From Scandinavium sp036409475 (GTDB lineage: Bacteria; Pseudomonadota; Gammaproteobacteria; Enterobacterales; Enterobacteriaceae): a DNA stretch of 64,000 bases. How positions within the stretch are numbered: position 1 is the first letter of the stretch; each line of letters opens with the position of its first letter. The notes beneath the pieces are model-generated. The model searched no databases, was not told where the DNA came from, and saw nothing but the letters and a program-made list of their open reading frames with translations. Below are positions 33,434 through 43,102 of this stretch, one piece after another. The stretch is taken from positions 3,356 through 67,355 of the forward strand of contig NZ_JAYRCK010000030.1 of assembly GCF_036409475.1 (NCBI RefSeq), given 5' to 3'. The position numbers were made by a program, and so were the translations under genes.

Positions 33434-36142
33434 ATGCTGAAAAACATCACCCGGCAGCTGCTCGCACAGCTCAGCCGCCATCTCCCACATCGTCTGGTCA
33501 GCCGCGATCCGCTGCTGGACGGAAAAACAGTCGCCAGCGGGCCGATCCCAGACACGCTCGGCAAGCAGTGCCTGAACGTCGCTGCGATGGATGAAAATGA
33601 AATCTGGCGCGCGTTCAACAGCCATCCGGAAGGGCTCAACCCGCAGGATGTGGCCGCTTCTCGTGAAAAACACGGGGAAAACGTCATTCCGGCGCAGAAG
33701 CCTTCTCCCTGGTTTGTGCACCTGTGGCTCTGCTATCGCAACCCGTTCAACCTGCTGCTGACCATTCTCGGCGTTATCTCTTATTCCACTGAGGATCTCT
33801 TTGCGGCAGGCGTCATCGCGCTGATGGTGGTTATCTCCACGCTGCTGAACTTCATTCAGGAAGCTCGTTCCACCAAGGCGGCCGATGCGCTGAAAGCGAT
33901 GGTCAGCAACACCGCGACCGTGCTGCGAGTGGTTAACGATCAGGGCGAAAGCCGCTGGCTGGAGATCCCTATCGATCAGCTGGTGCGGGGCGATATTGTC
34001 AAACTGTCTGCGGGCGACATGATCCCGGCGGATCTGCGCGTGTTCCAGGCGCGCGATCTGTTCGTGGCGCAAGCCTCGCTGACCGGTGAATCGCTGCCGG
34101 TAGAAAAGGTGGCGAGGACTCGTGAACCAGAGCAAACCAACCCGCTCGAAGCCGATACTTTGTGCTTCATGGGCACCAACGTGGTGAGCGGCTCGACGCA
34201 GGCGATTGTCTTCGCCACAGGCGGCAACACCTGGTTTGGTCAGCTCGCCGGGCGCGTCAGCGAACAAGAAAACGAACCCAACGCGTTCCAGAAAGGCATC
34301 AGTCGCGTCAGCATGTTGTTGATTCGTTTCATGCTGGTGATGGCACCGGTGGTGCTGATCATCAACGGCTACACCAAAGGTGACTGGTGGGAAGCGGCGC
34401 TGTTTGCGCTCTCTGTGGCCGTGGGCCTGACCCCGGAAATGCTGCCGATGATTGTGACCTCCACGCTGGCTCGCGGGGCGGTGAAACTGTCGAAACAGAA
34501 AGTCATTGTCAAACACCTCGATGCCATTCAGAACTTTGGCGCGATGGACATCCTCTGCACCGATAAAACCGGGACGCTGACCCAGGACAAAATCGTGCTG
34601 GAGAACCACACCGATGTGTCCGGTAAAACCAGCGAGCGCGTGCTGCATAACGCGTGGCTGAACAGCCATTACCAGACCGGGCTGAAAAACCTGCTTGATG
34701 TGGCCGTGCTGGAAGGCGTGGAACAAGAGCCCGCCCGTTGCCTGTCTGAACGCTGGCAGAAAATTGATGAGATCCCGTTCGACTTCGAGCGCCGCCGGAT
34801 GTCGGTGGTTGTCGCGGAACAGGACGATGTGCATCAACTGATCTGCAAAGGCGCGCTGCAGGAGATCCTCAACGTCTGTACTCAGGTGCGCTACAACGGT
34901 GAGATCGTGCCGCTCGATGACACCATGCTGCGCCGCATTAAGCGCGTCACGGATAATCTCAATCGCCAGGGGCTGCGCGTGGTGGCGGTGGCGACCAAAT
35001 ACCTGCCCGCGCGTGAAGGGGATTACCAGCGTATTGATGAGTCAGACCTGATTCTGGAAGGCTACATCGCGTTCCTCGATCCACCGAAAGAGACGACGGC
35101 TCCGGCGCTGAAAGCCCTCAAAGCCAGCGGTATCACCGTGAAAATCCTCACCGGAGACAGCGAACTGGTGGCCGCGAAAGTGTGCCATGAGGTTGGCCTC
35201 GATGCGGGTGAGGTGGTTATCGGCAGCAGCATCGACGCGATGAGCGATGATGAGCTGGCTGAGCTCGCCAAACGTACCACGCTCTTTGCCCGCCTGACGC
35301 CAATGCATAAAGAGCGCATTGTGACTCTGCTGAAACGCGAAGGCCATGTGGTCGGTTTTATGGGCGATGGCATCAACGACGCCCCGGCCTTGCGTGCAGC
35401 GGATATCGGCATTTCCGTGGACGGCGCGGTCGATATCGCCCGTGAAGCAGCAGACATCATTCTGCTGGAAAAAAGCCTGATGGTGCTGGAAGAAGGGGTG
35501 ATCGAAGGTCGCCGCACGTTCGCCAACATGCTGAAATACATCAAAATGACCGCCAGTTCTAACTTCGGTAACGTCTTCAGCGTGCTGGTGGCGAGCGCCT
35601 TCCTGCCGTTCCTGCCGATGTTGCCGCTGCACTTGCTGATTCAGAACCTGCTGTACGATGTATCCCAGGTGGCGATCCCGTTTGATAACGTCGATGACGA
35701 GCAAATCCAGAAGCCACAGCGCTGGAACCCGGCCGATCTTGGGCGCTTTATGGTGTTCTTCGGGCCAATCAGCTCCATCTTCGACATTCTGACCTTCTGC
35801 CTGATGTGGTTTGTGTTCCACGCCAACACGCCAGAACACCAGACCCTGTTCCAGTCTGGCTGGTTCGTGGTGGGCTTACTGTCGCAAACGCTGATTGTGC
35901 ATATGATCCGCACCCGTCGCATTCCGTTCATCCAGAGCCGCGCCGCGTGGCCGCTGATTGTGATGACGCTGGTGGTGATGGCGGTCGGTATCGCGCTGCC
36001 GTTTACGCCGCTCGCAACCTGGCTGTCACTGCAACCGCTGCCGCTGTCTTACTTCCCATGGCTGGTCGCGATTCTGGTGGGGTATATGACGCTGACTCAG
36101 TTAGTGAAAGGGTTCTACACTCGTCGTTATGGGTGGCAGTAA
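33434..36142 (+). CDS. mgtA: Magnesium-translocating P-type ATPase
   Basis: Imports Mg2+ across the inner membrane when it is scarce. The 902-residue P3B ATPase has Salmonella-like length, phosphorylated Asp377 in DKTGTLT, GDGINDAPALRAADIG in the hinge, TGESLPVEK in the actuator domain and about ten membrane segments. Expression is controlled by PhoP and by the mgtL leader just upstream. It is followed by CCCTCTCCC repeats. Confidence 0.97.
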   Translation: MLKNITRQLLAQLSRHLPHRLVSRDPLLDGKTVASGPIPDTLGKQCLNVAAMDENEIWRAFNSHPEGLNPQDVAASREKHGENVIPAQKPSPWFVHLWLCYRNPFNLLLTILGVISYSTEDLFAAGVIALMVVISTLLNFIQEARSTKAADALKAMVSNTATVLRVVNDQGESRWLEIPIDQLVRGDIVKLSAGDMIPADLRVFQARDLFVAQASLTGESLPVEKVARTREPEQTNPLEADTLCFMGTNVVSGSTQAIVFATGGNTWFGQLAGRVSEQENEPNAFQKGISRVSMLLIRFMLVMAPVVLIINGYTKGDWWEAALFALSVAVGLTPEMLPMIVTSTLARGAVKLSKQKVIVKHLDAIQNFGAMDILCTDKTGTLTQDKIVLENHTDVSGKTSERVLHNAWLNSHYQTGLKNLLDVAVLEGVEQEPARCLSERWQKIDEIPFDFERRRMSVVVAEQDDVHQLICKGALQEILNVCTQVRYNGEIVPLDDTMLRRIKRVTDNLNRQGLRVVAVATKYLPAREGDYQRIDESDLILEGYIAFLDPPKETTAPALKALKASGITVKILTGDSELVAAKVCHEVGLDAGEVVIGSSIDAMSDDELAELAKRTTLFARLTPMHKERIVTLLKREGHVVGFMGDGINDAPALRAADIGISVDGAVDIAREAADIILLEKSLMVLEEGVIEGRRTFANMLKYIKMTASSNFGNVFSVLVASAFLPFLPMLPLHLLIQNLLYDVSQVAIPFDNVDDEQIQKPQRWNPADLGRFMVFFGPISSIFDILTFCLMWFVFHANTPEHQTLFQSGWFVVGLLSQTLIVHMIRTRRIPFIQSRAAWPLIVMTLVVMAVGIALPFTPLATWLSLQPLPLSYFPWLVAILVGYMTLTQLVKGFYTRRYGWQ

Positions 36143-36155
36143 GAATGGTGCAAAC

Positions 36156-36290
36156 CCCTCTCCCTAACCCTCTCCCGCAGGGAGAGGGAACTGTCCGGTG
36201 CTGAATTCACCCTCTCCCGCAGAGAGAGGCTGTCCGGTGAAGGAACCTGAATTCGCCCTCTCCCTTTGGGAGAGGGCAGGGGAGAGGGGA
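36156..36290. repeat. CCCTCTCCC-family repeat cluster after mgtA
   Basis: Three hairpins (first at 36157-36189, then near 36210 and 36255-36290) separated by spacers that contain CTGTCCGGTG twice. Same family as elsewhere in the window. The remaining sequence to 36428 shows no gene. Confidence 0.85.
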
Positions 36291-36428
36291 AACTCCCCAT
36301 TTCCAAACTGGTATTCCGCTGAATCTCAATAAGTTGTGACCCAGGTCGCCTCCTACCCTTGACCCCTTGAATCCGCCCGTGTTAACTGAATGCTTTGCCG
36401 TTTTTGGCCCGTCATAAAGGAAACCCTG

Positions 36429-38822
36429 ATGCTTAAAACTGTGCGCTACAGCTTGTTGACGACTGGATTGTTGTTAAGTGGCTTCGCTCTGGCCACGCCC
36501 GCTGGCGATCTCCCTCTGATGCCCTGGCCTGCTCAGGTCGAGCGGCCTTCAGCGCAAGGCGCTCTGGTGCTGAATAACCAGCTCACCATCAATTTGAGCG
36601 GTGACGATCTCGGCGATGCGGTCAGTCGTCTGCGTGGGCGAATTGCAAAGCAAACAGGGTGGGAGATGGTGCCGCAAAGCGGCCCGGCGAAAGCGCCAAC
36701 TATCGACATTGTGATAGCCAAAAAAGTGCCCGACCTTCCGCGTCCGGACAGCGATGAAAGCTACAAGCTGGTGGTGGATGAGAACGGCGTGAAGCTCACG
36801 GCCAATACCCGTTTTGGCGCGCTACACGGGATCGAAACCCTGCTTCAGCTCATTCAAAACGGGCCAGATAACACCGCCATTCCTTACGTCACCATTGAAG
36901 ACTCCCCGCGCTTCCCGTGGCGCGGTGTGCTGCTGGATTCCGCGCGTCATTTCCTGCCCATTGAAGATATCAAACGCCAGATTGATGGGATGGCGGCGGC
37001 TAAGCTGAACGTCTTCCACTGGCATTTGACGGACGATCAGGGCTGGCGCTTTGCCTTGACGCGCTACCCGAAACTGCAACAGCTCGCCAGTGACGGGCTG
37101 TTCTATACGCCTGCACAAATGAAGGATGTCGTTCACTACGCGGCGGAGCGTGGGGTTCGCGTGGTGCCAGAAATCGATATGCCGGGTCATGCCTCGGCGA
37201 TTGCGGTGGCCTATCCCGAACTGATGAGCGCGCCGGGACCGTATGAAATGGAACGTCACTGGGGCGTGCTGAAGCCGGTACTCGATCCGACTAAAGACGC
37301 AACCTACACCTTTGCTGATGCGATTGTCGGTGAACTTGCGGCGATCTTCCCGGACCCTTATCTGCATATTGGCGGGGACGAAGTTGACGATACGCAGTGG
37401 AAAAACAATCCGGCTATCCAGAAATTTATGCAAGAGAACAAGCTGGCGGACAGCCACGCCTTGCAGGCTTATTTTAACCGCAAGCTGGAGATTATCCTCG
37501 AAAAGCATCACCGCCAGATGGTGGGCTGGGATGAGATTTACCATCCGGATCTGCCAAAAAGCATTCTGATCCAGTCCTGGCAAGGGCAGGATGCGCTGGG
37601 CGATGTGGCGAAAAATGGCTACAAGGGCATTCTCTCCACCGGTTTTTATCTCGATCAGCCGCAGAGCGCGGCCTATCACTATCGCAATGAGATTGTGCCG
37701 CAAGGGCTTAACGGCGTGGACAACATCAGCGATGCCGACAGCGCGCAGAGCTGGAGTTTCAGCATGCCGCGTCTGAAAGGTAGCCCGGTTGAAGGTACCT
37801 TCACGCTGGTGAAAGGCGATCAGGAGTGGCGTGGATTTATTGATTTCAAAGGTAAATCTCGCCGCGCGGTAGATGACATTGAATGGCTGACGCCGGATCA
37901 GGTGACGTTCACCGTCGATACCTGGATGGGCGAAACCAGCCCGGTGGTCAGCATCCACGACGATCGCCTGAGCGGCTATTTCTTGATTGGTAACGTGCGT
38001 TACCCGATTACAGGCGCACGACTGGAGGATGTGCCAAAAGGCATTCAGCCGGTGATCCCAGATGCGGATCAGCAGAAAAATTTGCTGGGGGGTGAAGCCG
38101 CGCTGTGGGCGGAAAATATCGTCGCACCGGTGCTGGATATTCGCCTCTGGCCACGAGGATTTGTGGTGGCAGAACGCCTGTGGTCGGCGAAAGATGTTAA
38201 CGATACCGACAACATGTATCAGCGTTTGCAGGCGATTGACGGCTGGTCGACGGTCTCGGTCGGGCTCAAACAGCACACTCAGCAGTTGGTGCAGTTCACG
38301 CGCCTGGCAAACGGCAACGACACGCTACCATTGCAGGTGCTGGCTCAGGCGATTGAACCGGCACAGTATTACACCCGTCAGCATCTGAAATTCCAGGCTG
38401 GAAACTATCACCAGTTTGAGCCACTGAACCGCTTTGCGGACGCGCTGCCAGCCGAAAGCAACACCGTGCGTCATCTCAATGAGTGGGCGGATAATCTGGT
38501 GAGCGATGCGGAAGACAATGAAAGTGCTGACGCGCTGCGCCATGTCTTCACTCGTTGGCAGAACAACACCGCTGACGTGCTGGTGCTGACCGATGGCAAT
38601 CATCAACTGGCGGCAATCAAACCGGTGGCGTTGCAGGTCGATAAACTGTCGGCACTTGGGCTGCGCTTAACCGATCTGGTGGCACGTCAGGGCACGCTGG
38701 ATGACAAAGAGTATGCGTCGATTCAGACGCAGCTTGATGAAGCCGCGAAAACGCAAGATGAAGTGGTGATTGCGGCGGTCTACCCGATTGAGACTTTGCT
38801 GCGGGCGACGCGGATAGAGTGA
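36429..38822 (+). CDS. Secreted GH20 beta-N-acetylhexosaminidase
   Basis: The 797-residue protein has a signal peptide (cleavage near GFALA|TPAG, residue 22), an N-terminal GH20b domain and a catalytic barrel with the Asp317-Glu318 pair in HIGGDEVDD, the signature of substrate-assisted hexosaminidases. WHLTDDQGWRF (near residue 197) and the C-terminal WGEN-type LWAENI also fit. It would release N-acetylhexosamines from chitin or other oligosaccharides in the periplasm or outside. AAAGGAAACC precedes ATG 36429. It stands alone; E. coli K-12 has nothing between mgtA and ridA here. Confidence 0.92.
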   Translation: MLKTVRYSLLTTGLLLSGFALATPAGDLPLMPWPAQVERPSAQGALVLNNQLTINLSGDDLGDAVSRLRGRIAKQTGWEMVPQSGPAKAPTIDIVIAKKVPDLPRPDSDESYKLVVDENGVKLTANTRFGALHGIETLLQLIQNGPDNTAIPYVTIEDSPRFPWRGVLLDSARHFLPIEDIKRQIDGMAAAKLNVFHWHLTDDQGWRFALTRYPKLQQLASDGLFYTPAQMKDVVHYAAERGVRVVPEIDMPGHASAIAVAYPELMSAPGPYEMERHWGVLKPVLDPTKDATYTFADAIVGELAAIFPDPYLHIGGDEVDDTQWKNNPAIQKFMQENKLADSHALQAYFNRKLEIILEKHHRQMVGWDEIYHPDLPKSILIQSWQGQDALGDVAKNGYKGILSTGFYLDQPQSAAYHYRNEIVPQGLNGVDNISDADSAQSWSFSMPRLKGSPVEGTFTLVKGDQEWRGFIDFKGKSRRAVDDIEWLTPDQVTFTVDTWMGETSPVVSIHDDRLSGYFLIGNVRYPITGARLEDVPKGIQPVIPDADQQKNLLGGEAALWAENIVAPVLDIRLWPRGFVVAERLWSAKDVNDTDNMYQRLQAIDGWSTVSVGLKQHTQQLVQFTRLANGNDTLPLQVLAQAIEPAQYYTRQHLKFQAGNYHQFEPLNRFADALPAESNTVRHLNEWADNLVSDAEDNESADALRHVFTRWQNNTADVLVLTDGNHQLAAIKPVALQVDKLSALGLRLTDLVARQGTLDDKEYASIQTQLDEAAKTQDEVVIAAVYPIETLLRATRIE

Positions 38823-38830
38823 AACTAGTT

Positions 38831-38900
38831 GCCGGGAGGCGCTAGCGCTTACCCGGCCTACACGACTCGTAGGCCCGGCAAACGAAGTGCCGCCGGGCAA
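38831..38900. repeat. REP/BIME element between hexosaminidase gene and ridA
   Basis: Facing REP units GCCGGGAGGCGC...ACCCGGCCTAC and TAGGCCCGGCAAAC...GCCGCCGGGC in the convergent gap. Confidence 0.87.
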
Positions 38901-38908
38901 TAAGACGA

Positions 38909-39295
38909 TCAGCGACGAACCGCGATCGCTTCAATCTCAATTTTCACATCTTTCGGCAGACGAGCCACTTCCACACAAGAACGTGCCGGGAAGGTGGCGT
39001 TGTGTTCGGTGAAGAACGCTTCGTAGGTGGCGTTAATGGTGGCGAAATCGTTCAGATCTTTCACGAAAACGGTGGTTTTCACGATGTCACCCACTTTCAG
39101 GCCTGCGGCTTCAACGATAGCCTGCACGTTTTCCAGAGACTGACGCGCTTGTGCCGCAACGTCTTCCGCTACGGTACCGGTTTTCGGGCACACCGGGATC
39201 TGGCCGGAGGTGATGATCATACTGCCCAGATCAACGCCCTGAACGTAGGGGCCGATGGCTGCTGGTGCTTTTTCCGTCGCGATAATGTTGCTCAT
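38909..39295 (-). CDS. ridA: 2-iminobutanoate/2-iminopropanoate deaminase
   Basis: Hydrolyses reactive enamine/imine intermediates made by PLP dehydratases. The 128-residue product matches E. coli RidA (YjgF), with the conserved Arg in NATFPARSCVEVARLP and the end IEIEAIAVRR. Start ATG 39293-39295 follows AGGAGATATC. It comes after pyrI, 87 bp downstream. Confidence 0.97.
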   Translation of the reverse strand: MSNIIATEKAPAAIGPYVQGVDLGSMIITSGQIPVCPKTGTVAEDVAAQARQSLENVQAIVEAAGLKVGDIVKTTVFVKDLNDFATINATYEAFFTEHNATFPARSCVEVARLPKDVKIEIEAIAVRR

Positions 39296-39382
39296 GATAT
39301 CTCCTATTGACTGCGTATTAGGTTTCGTTGGAACCCGGCCATTATAGGGAGCCGGGCACCCGATACCAACCATCAACCTCAA

Positions 39383-39844
39383 TTAGTTCGCCAGCACCGC
39401 GGTGTGTGAGAACTCTTTCTCGCAGTATTTGCATTTCAGGGCGATATCATCAGCGCGCTTTTTGACCCTGAAGCTCGACGAGACCGGCTCCGCGTGGCTG
39501 ATGCAGTTGCTGTTTGGGCACACCAATACGCTTTCAATACGCTCCGGCAGGCTTGGGCGAGATTTGCCGACCACTTCGTAATTGTCGATACGGTTCACCG
39601 TGGCGTGCGGCGCGTACAAAGACAGCTGATTGACCTGCTCGTCGGTCAGGAACGTGTTCTCGATTTTAATCAGATCCTTGCGGCCCATTTCGCCAGACGG
39701 CAAGTTCAGGCCGATGGTGATGCGCTGGTCGGTTTCGGTCAGCTTGAACAATGTCAGCAATTTAAAGCCAATCTGCGCCGGGATATGGTCGATTACGGTG
39801 CCGCGTTTGATGGCTTCTACCTGAAGTTTATTATCGTGTGTCAT
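39383..39844 (-). CDS. pyrI: Aspartate carbamoyltransferase regulatory chain
   Basis: The 153-residue chain equals E. coli PyrI: an N-terminal nucleotide-binding domain (CTP/ATP) starting MTHDNKLQVEAIKRG and a zinc domain with CPNSNC and CKYC. It joins six PyrB chains into the allosteric dodecamer. Start chosen at ATG 39842-39844, two codons inside a longer frame, to match the family. It lies 12 bp after pyrB. Confidence 0.97.
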   Translation of the reverse strand: MTHDNKLQVEAIKRGTVIDHIPAQIGFKLLTLFKLTETDQRITIGLNLPSGEMGRKDLIKIENTFLTDEQVNQLSLYAPHATVNRIDNYEVVGKSRPSLPERIESVLVCPNSNCISHAEPVSSSFRVKKRADDIALKCKYCEKEFSHTAVLAN

Positions 39845-39856
39845 CGTCATTTCCCC

Positions 39857-40792
39857 TTACAGAGCCAGGTCGCTGTTCAGAACCAACGCCAGCAATGCCT
39901 GGCGTGCGAAGATGCCGTTACCGGCCTGCTGGAAGTACCAGGCGTGCGGCGTTTTATCGACATCGGTGGTGATCTCATCAATGCGTGGCAGCGGATGCAG
40001 CACCTTCATGTTGCTACGTGCGCCTTCAAGGTCCGCCGCTCGCAGTACGAACTGGGCTTTTACGTTGGCGTATTCAGACGGGTCCAGACGCTCTTTCTGC
40101 ACGCGAGTCATATAAAGAATGTCCACTTCGGCCATCACCTCTTCGATGGTGCCGTGCACGCTCCAGGCCATGCCTTTTTCATCTAGCATATCGAGAATGT
40201 ATTGCGGCATCGCCAGCGCATCCGGGGCGATAAAGTAGAAGCGGTTGCCGTTAAATTTCGCCAGCGCCTGGGTCAGTGAGTGAACGGTACGGCCATATTT
40301 CAGGTCGCCCACCATCGCAATGTTGAGGTTTTCCAGGCAGCCCTGCGTTTCCTGAATGGTAAAGAGATCGAGCAGCGTCTGTGTTGGGTGCTGATTCGCA
40401 CCATCGCCTGCGTTCAGGACTGGAATACCGCCAGAGAACTCTGTTGCCAGACGCGCCGCACCTTCCTGCGGATGGCGCATCACGATGGCGTCAACGTAGG
40501 TGCTGATGACCGAAATGGTATCGGCCAGCGTTTCGCCTTTTTTGCCCAGCGAGGTATTCGCGCCGTCGGAGAAGCCCACCACGCTGGCACCCAGACGGTG
40601 CATCGAGGTTTCAAACGACAGACGGGTGCGGGTCGATGCTTCAAAGAAGCAGCTGGCGATGACCTTGTGCTTGAGCAGCTCGGGTTGAGGATGGGCTTTC
40701 AGTTTGGCGGCAGTCGCCAGAACCCGTTCAAGGTCTTCGCGGCTGAGATCGTTGATGGAAATGATATGTTTTTGATATAGCGGGTTAGCCAT
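39857..40792 (-). CDS. pyrB: Aspartate carbamoyltransferase catalytic chain
   Basis: First committed step of pyrimidine synthesis, carbamoyl phosphate plus aspartate. The 311-residue protein (E. coli length) has the carbamoyl-phosphate motif ASTRTRLSFE (about 51-60), GDGANQHPTQ (about 131) and LHPLPR near 267. Start ATG 40790-40792; it begins just after the pyrL attenuator and is controlled by it. Confidence 0.98.
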   Translation of the reverse strand: MANPLYQKHIISINDLSREDLERVLATAAKLKAHPQPELLKHKVIASCFFEASTRTRLSFETSMHRLGASVVGFSDGANTSLGKKGETLADTISVISTYVDAIVMRHPQEGAARLATEFSGGIPVLNAGDGANQHPTQTLLDLFTIQETQGCLENLNIAMVGDLKYGRTVHSLTQALAKFNGNRFYFIAPDALAMPQYILDMLDEKGMAWSVHGTIEEVMAEVDILYMTRVQKERLDPSEYANVKAQFVLRAADLEGARSNMKVLHPLPRIDEITTDVDKTPHAWYFQQAGNGIFARQALLALVLNSDLAL

Positions 40793-40794
40793 GT

Positions 40795-40932
40795 TTATCT
40801 CCTGACGCCTGGGCAAAAAAAAAGCCCCTTATAAAAGGGGCTTCTGAATTCGATGATGTCACGGGAGAAAAACGGCAGGCCAACGTCTGCTTTCAGACGC
40901 GATAAGACAGAATGTCGTACGCAGTTGACCAT
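40795..40932 (-). CDS. pyrL: pyrBI operon leader peptide
   Basis: A 45-residue leader, MVNCVRHSVLSRLK at the start and KGLFFCPGVRR at the end, like E. coli PyrL (44). The frame overlaps the attenuator hairpin. When UTP is low, polymerase pauses in the T-rich part of the leader, the ribosome catches up and prevents terminator formation. ATG 40930-40932 follows GGGAGGAAGC. Confidence 0.92.
   Translation of the reverse strand: MVNCVRHSVLSRLKADVGLPFFSRDIIEFRSPFYKGLFFCPGVRR
40815..40842 (-). terminator. pyrBI attenuator
   Basis: AGCCCCTT / AAGGGGCT stem with a 4-base loop (40823-40842), followed on the transcript by nine U. It lies inside the end of pyrL, 23 bp before pyrB. Confidence 0.93.
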
Positions 40933-40957
40933 GCTTCCTCCCGGCAAAACGACTGGC

Positions 40958-40985
40958 ATTATACGCAGCAAAACGAAGGGATCAA
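40958..40985 (-). promoter_or_regulatory. pyrLBI promoter
   Basis: TATAAT (40958-40963) and TTGATC (40980-40985) with a 16-bp spacer on the minus strand. The early transcribed region contains a short T run (GTTTTGCC), where E. coli pyrBI has the AATTTG used for UTP-sensitive reiterative initiation. Confidence 0.8.
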
Positions 40986-41001
40986 GCGATAAGTGCACAT
41001 T

Positions 41002-41499
41002 TCAGACAGGTAACCGCGATGAATTCATAGTCAGTAGGTAATGAATTTGCTTGTGGATGAGTGCGGTGCGTTTTACATCGCGTGGCGCGACCCAGACGAT
41101 ATTGCTGGCGGCAACTACCCCGAGGATCTCCGGTAGTTGGTGATAATCCAGAATTCTTGCTACCGCGCGACCGTACCCTGCCGCAGTGTGGATAAGGATA
41201 AATTCGCTGTTATGCTCCACGCTAACAACCATCTCCGCTATTGACCGGGCGGCGCTGGGGGCGGGGCGTAGCTGAGGATTAACCGAATAAATTTTTTGCC
41301 CTTTGGCATTTCTTATTTTTATGACGCCGAGCAGCTTTAGCAGCCGTGATACGGTGGACTGACTGATGGTGGCAAATCCGTGCCGTTTAAGATCGAGGCG
41401 GAGCTCCTCCTGTGACAGATAGCTATGTTCGTTAATCAGACGCAGGCAGACCGCCAACTGAAACTGCTCTTTATCCTGGTAACTGTTGTATTCCTTCAT
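41002..41499 (-). CDS. ArgR-family regulator of the arginine deiminase cluster
   Basis: The 165-residue protein has an N-terminal winged HTH (EELRLDLKRHGFATISQSTVSRLLKLLG, about 30-57) and a C-terminal arginine-binding domain (VVSVEHNSEFILIHTAAGYGRAVARILDY). It is an ArgR paralogue, not the global argR. It starts with AAGGAG 6 bp upstream of ATG 41499 and is the last gene after arcD, separated by 149 bp with a hairpin. It likely senses arginine and controls the arc genes; Salmonella has the same arrangement. Confidence 0.88.
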   Translation of the reverse strand: MKEYNSYQDKEQFQLAVCLRLINEHSYLSQEELRLDLKRHGFATISQSTVSRLLKLLGVIKIRNAKGQKIYSVNPQLRPAPSAARSIAEMVVSVEHNSEFILIHTAAGYGRAVARILDYHQLPEILGVVAASNIVWVAPRDVKRTALIHKQIHYLLTMNSSRLPV

Positions 41500-41610
41500 A
41501 ATGCTCCTTGTCATTGTTAGGAAGATCAAAAATCTGGCGAAAATAATTCTTTTTCTGTCGTGCCGTCAGGAGCATCGATGGGGTTGAAGGAAAAGTGTGA
41601 GGCCAATCAA

Positions 41611-41639
41611 ACGCTGCCGACGGAAACGAGCGGCAGCGT
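41611..41639 (-). terminator. Terminator-like hairpin after arcD
   Basis: ACGCTGCC / GGCAGCGT stem with a 13-base loop, 10 bp beyond the arcD stop, followed on the transcript by TTTGATT. Confidence 0.6.
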
Positions 41640-41648
41640 CTGAACTTG

Positions 41649-43049
41649 CTACAGAGCGCCCAGACTCAGAGCCGCCATATTCAGCAGTGTCAGCACCAGC
41701 AGTAGCGGCGCGACCCACTTCAGGTAGCGCACATAGGGCACGCGGGCAATCGCCAGCCCGCCCATCACGACCGCCGACGTTGGGGTCACCAGGTTGACAA
41801 TCCCTGAGGCCGACTGATAGGCCGTGACCACCAGCTCGCGCGGCACGTTCGCGAAATCGGCCAGCGGGGCCATGATCGGCATCGTTAACACTGCGAGGCC
41901 TGAGGAGGAGGGGACGAGGAATGACAGCAGCACCTCCAGCCAGTAGGTGACATTGATAAATACGGTGGTTGATAAGCCGGAAACCAGCTCCTCGGCGCTG
42001 TGCAGAATGGTGTGGGTGATCATGCCGTTATCCATTACCACCACGATACCGCGGGCGATGCCGATAATCAGCGCCACGCCCAGCAGATCGCGAGCCCCCT
42101 CGATAAAGGTGCTGGTGAAGGCCTCTTCGCTCATGCGGCTGATGACACCGACGACAATGGCGGCGGCCAGAAACATGGCGGAAATTTCCGCCATCCACCA
42201 TCCCAGCACCGCCACGCCATAAATCATCACTGCAAAAGCAAGGGTGAAGATCAGTAGCACCCACTTGCGGGTGGCGGTAAATGCCAGCAGAGCGTCGCTG
42301 CGGTTGCCGAGAAAGTACGCCCTGTTTTCATCCCATTTGTCGGCAACGACGGAGAGCGCCGGATCCTGCCGCACTTTGCGGGCGTAGCGCATCACCCAGA
42401 ATGCGCAGATCAGATAGCCTGCGACCAGCAGGAACACGCGCAGCAGCATACCGTGAGTAAAGGGGATCCCGGCCGCGTTGGCGGCGATCACCGTGGCGAA
42501 AGGGTTGATGGTTGAACCGAGGGTGCCGATCCCGGCGCCGAGCAACACGGTGGCGGCTGCCACCAGCGGGTCAAAACGCGCCGCCATCATCACTGGCACC
42601 AGCAAGGTATAGAACGGCAGCGACTCTTCGGCCATGCCGTAGATGGTGCCCCCGGCGGCAAACAACGCCATCAGGATAGGGATCATCCACTCTTCTTTGC
42701 CGTTGAGCCGCAGCGTCACGCGCTCAATGCCGGCATCGATCGCGCCGGTCTTATTCACTACCCCCAGAAAGCCGCCGATGATCAGCACGAACAGGGCCAC
42801 GTCGATGGCACCCGCCATGTTGGTCTGGTGGTTATAAAGACCGTCGATGGGGGCCAGCAGAACGGCGGCGATCCCCTGAGGGGCCGCATCGACCAGGGCA
42901 TAGGTGCCTGCGACGGGCACCTCTTTGCCGAGCGTTTCGTTCATCGCCATCTGATACTGTCCGGCGGGGATTATCCAGGTGGCGGCGGCCACCAGGGCTA
43001 TCAGCAGAAACAGAATGGTGTACGCGCTGGGGAATTTAAACTTGCTCAT
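41649..43049 (-). CDS. arcD: YfcC/ArcD-type arginine-ornithine antiporter
   Basis: A 466-residue inner-membrane carrier of the YfcC/DcuC superfamily with about eleven membrane segments and conserved GAGIGTLGSTINPFATVIAA split around residue 185, MAEESLPFY and VPSSSGLAVLTMPIM. In arginine deiminase operons such carriers swap arginine for ornithine. Assignment to arginine rests on the neighbours arcA, arcC and arcB. It follows arcB by 53 bp with CAGGAG before its ATG. Confidence 0.85.
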   Translation of the reverse strand: MSKFKFPSAYTILFLLIALVAAATWIIPAGQYQMAMNETLGKEVPVAGTYALVDAAPQGIAAVLLAPIDGLYNHQTNMAGAIDVALFVLIIGGFLGVVNKTGAIDAGIERVTLRLNGKEEWMIPILMALFAAGGTIYGMAEESLPFYTLLVPVMMAARFDPLVAAATVLLGAGIGTLGSTINPFATVIAANAAGIPFTHGMLLRVFLLVAGYLICAFWVMRYARKVRQDPALSVVADKWDENRAYFLGNRSDALLAFTATRKWVLLIFTLAFAVMIYGVAVLGWWMAEISAMFLAAAIVVGVISRMSEEAFTSTFIEGARDLLGVALIIGIARGIVVVMDNGMITHTILHSAEELVSGLSTTVFINVTYWLEVLLSFLVPSSSGLAVLTMPIMAPLADFANVPRELVVTAYQSASGIVNLVTPTSAVVMGGLAIARVPYVRYLKWVAPLLLVLTLLNMAALSLGAL

Positions 43050-43102
43050 GGTGTTGTCTCCTGGAGAGCAGGCGCGTACTGGAAGAGACGCGCCCAGAGA
43101 AG

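Noticed and set aside
33347..34837. 496-codon frame antisense to mgtA
   Set aside because: Covers mgtA and its leader on the other strand; no start signal or recognisable motif.
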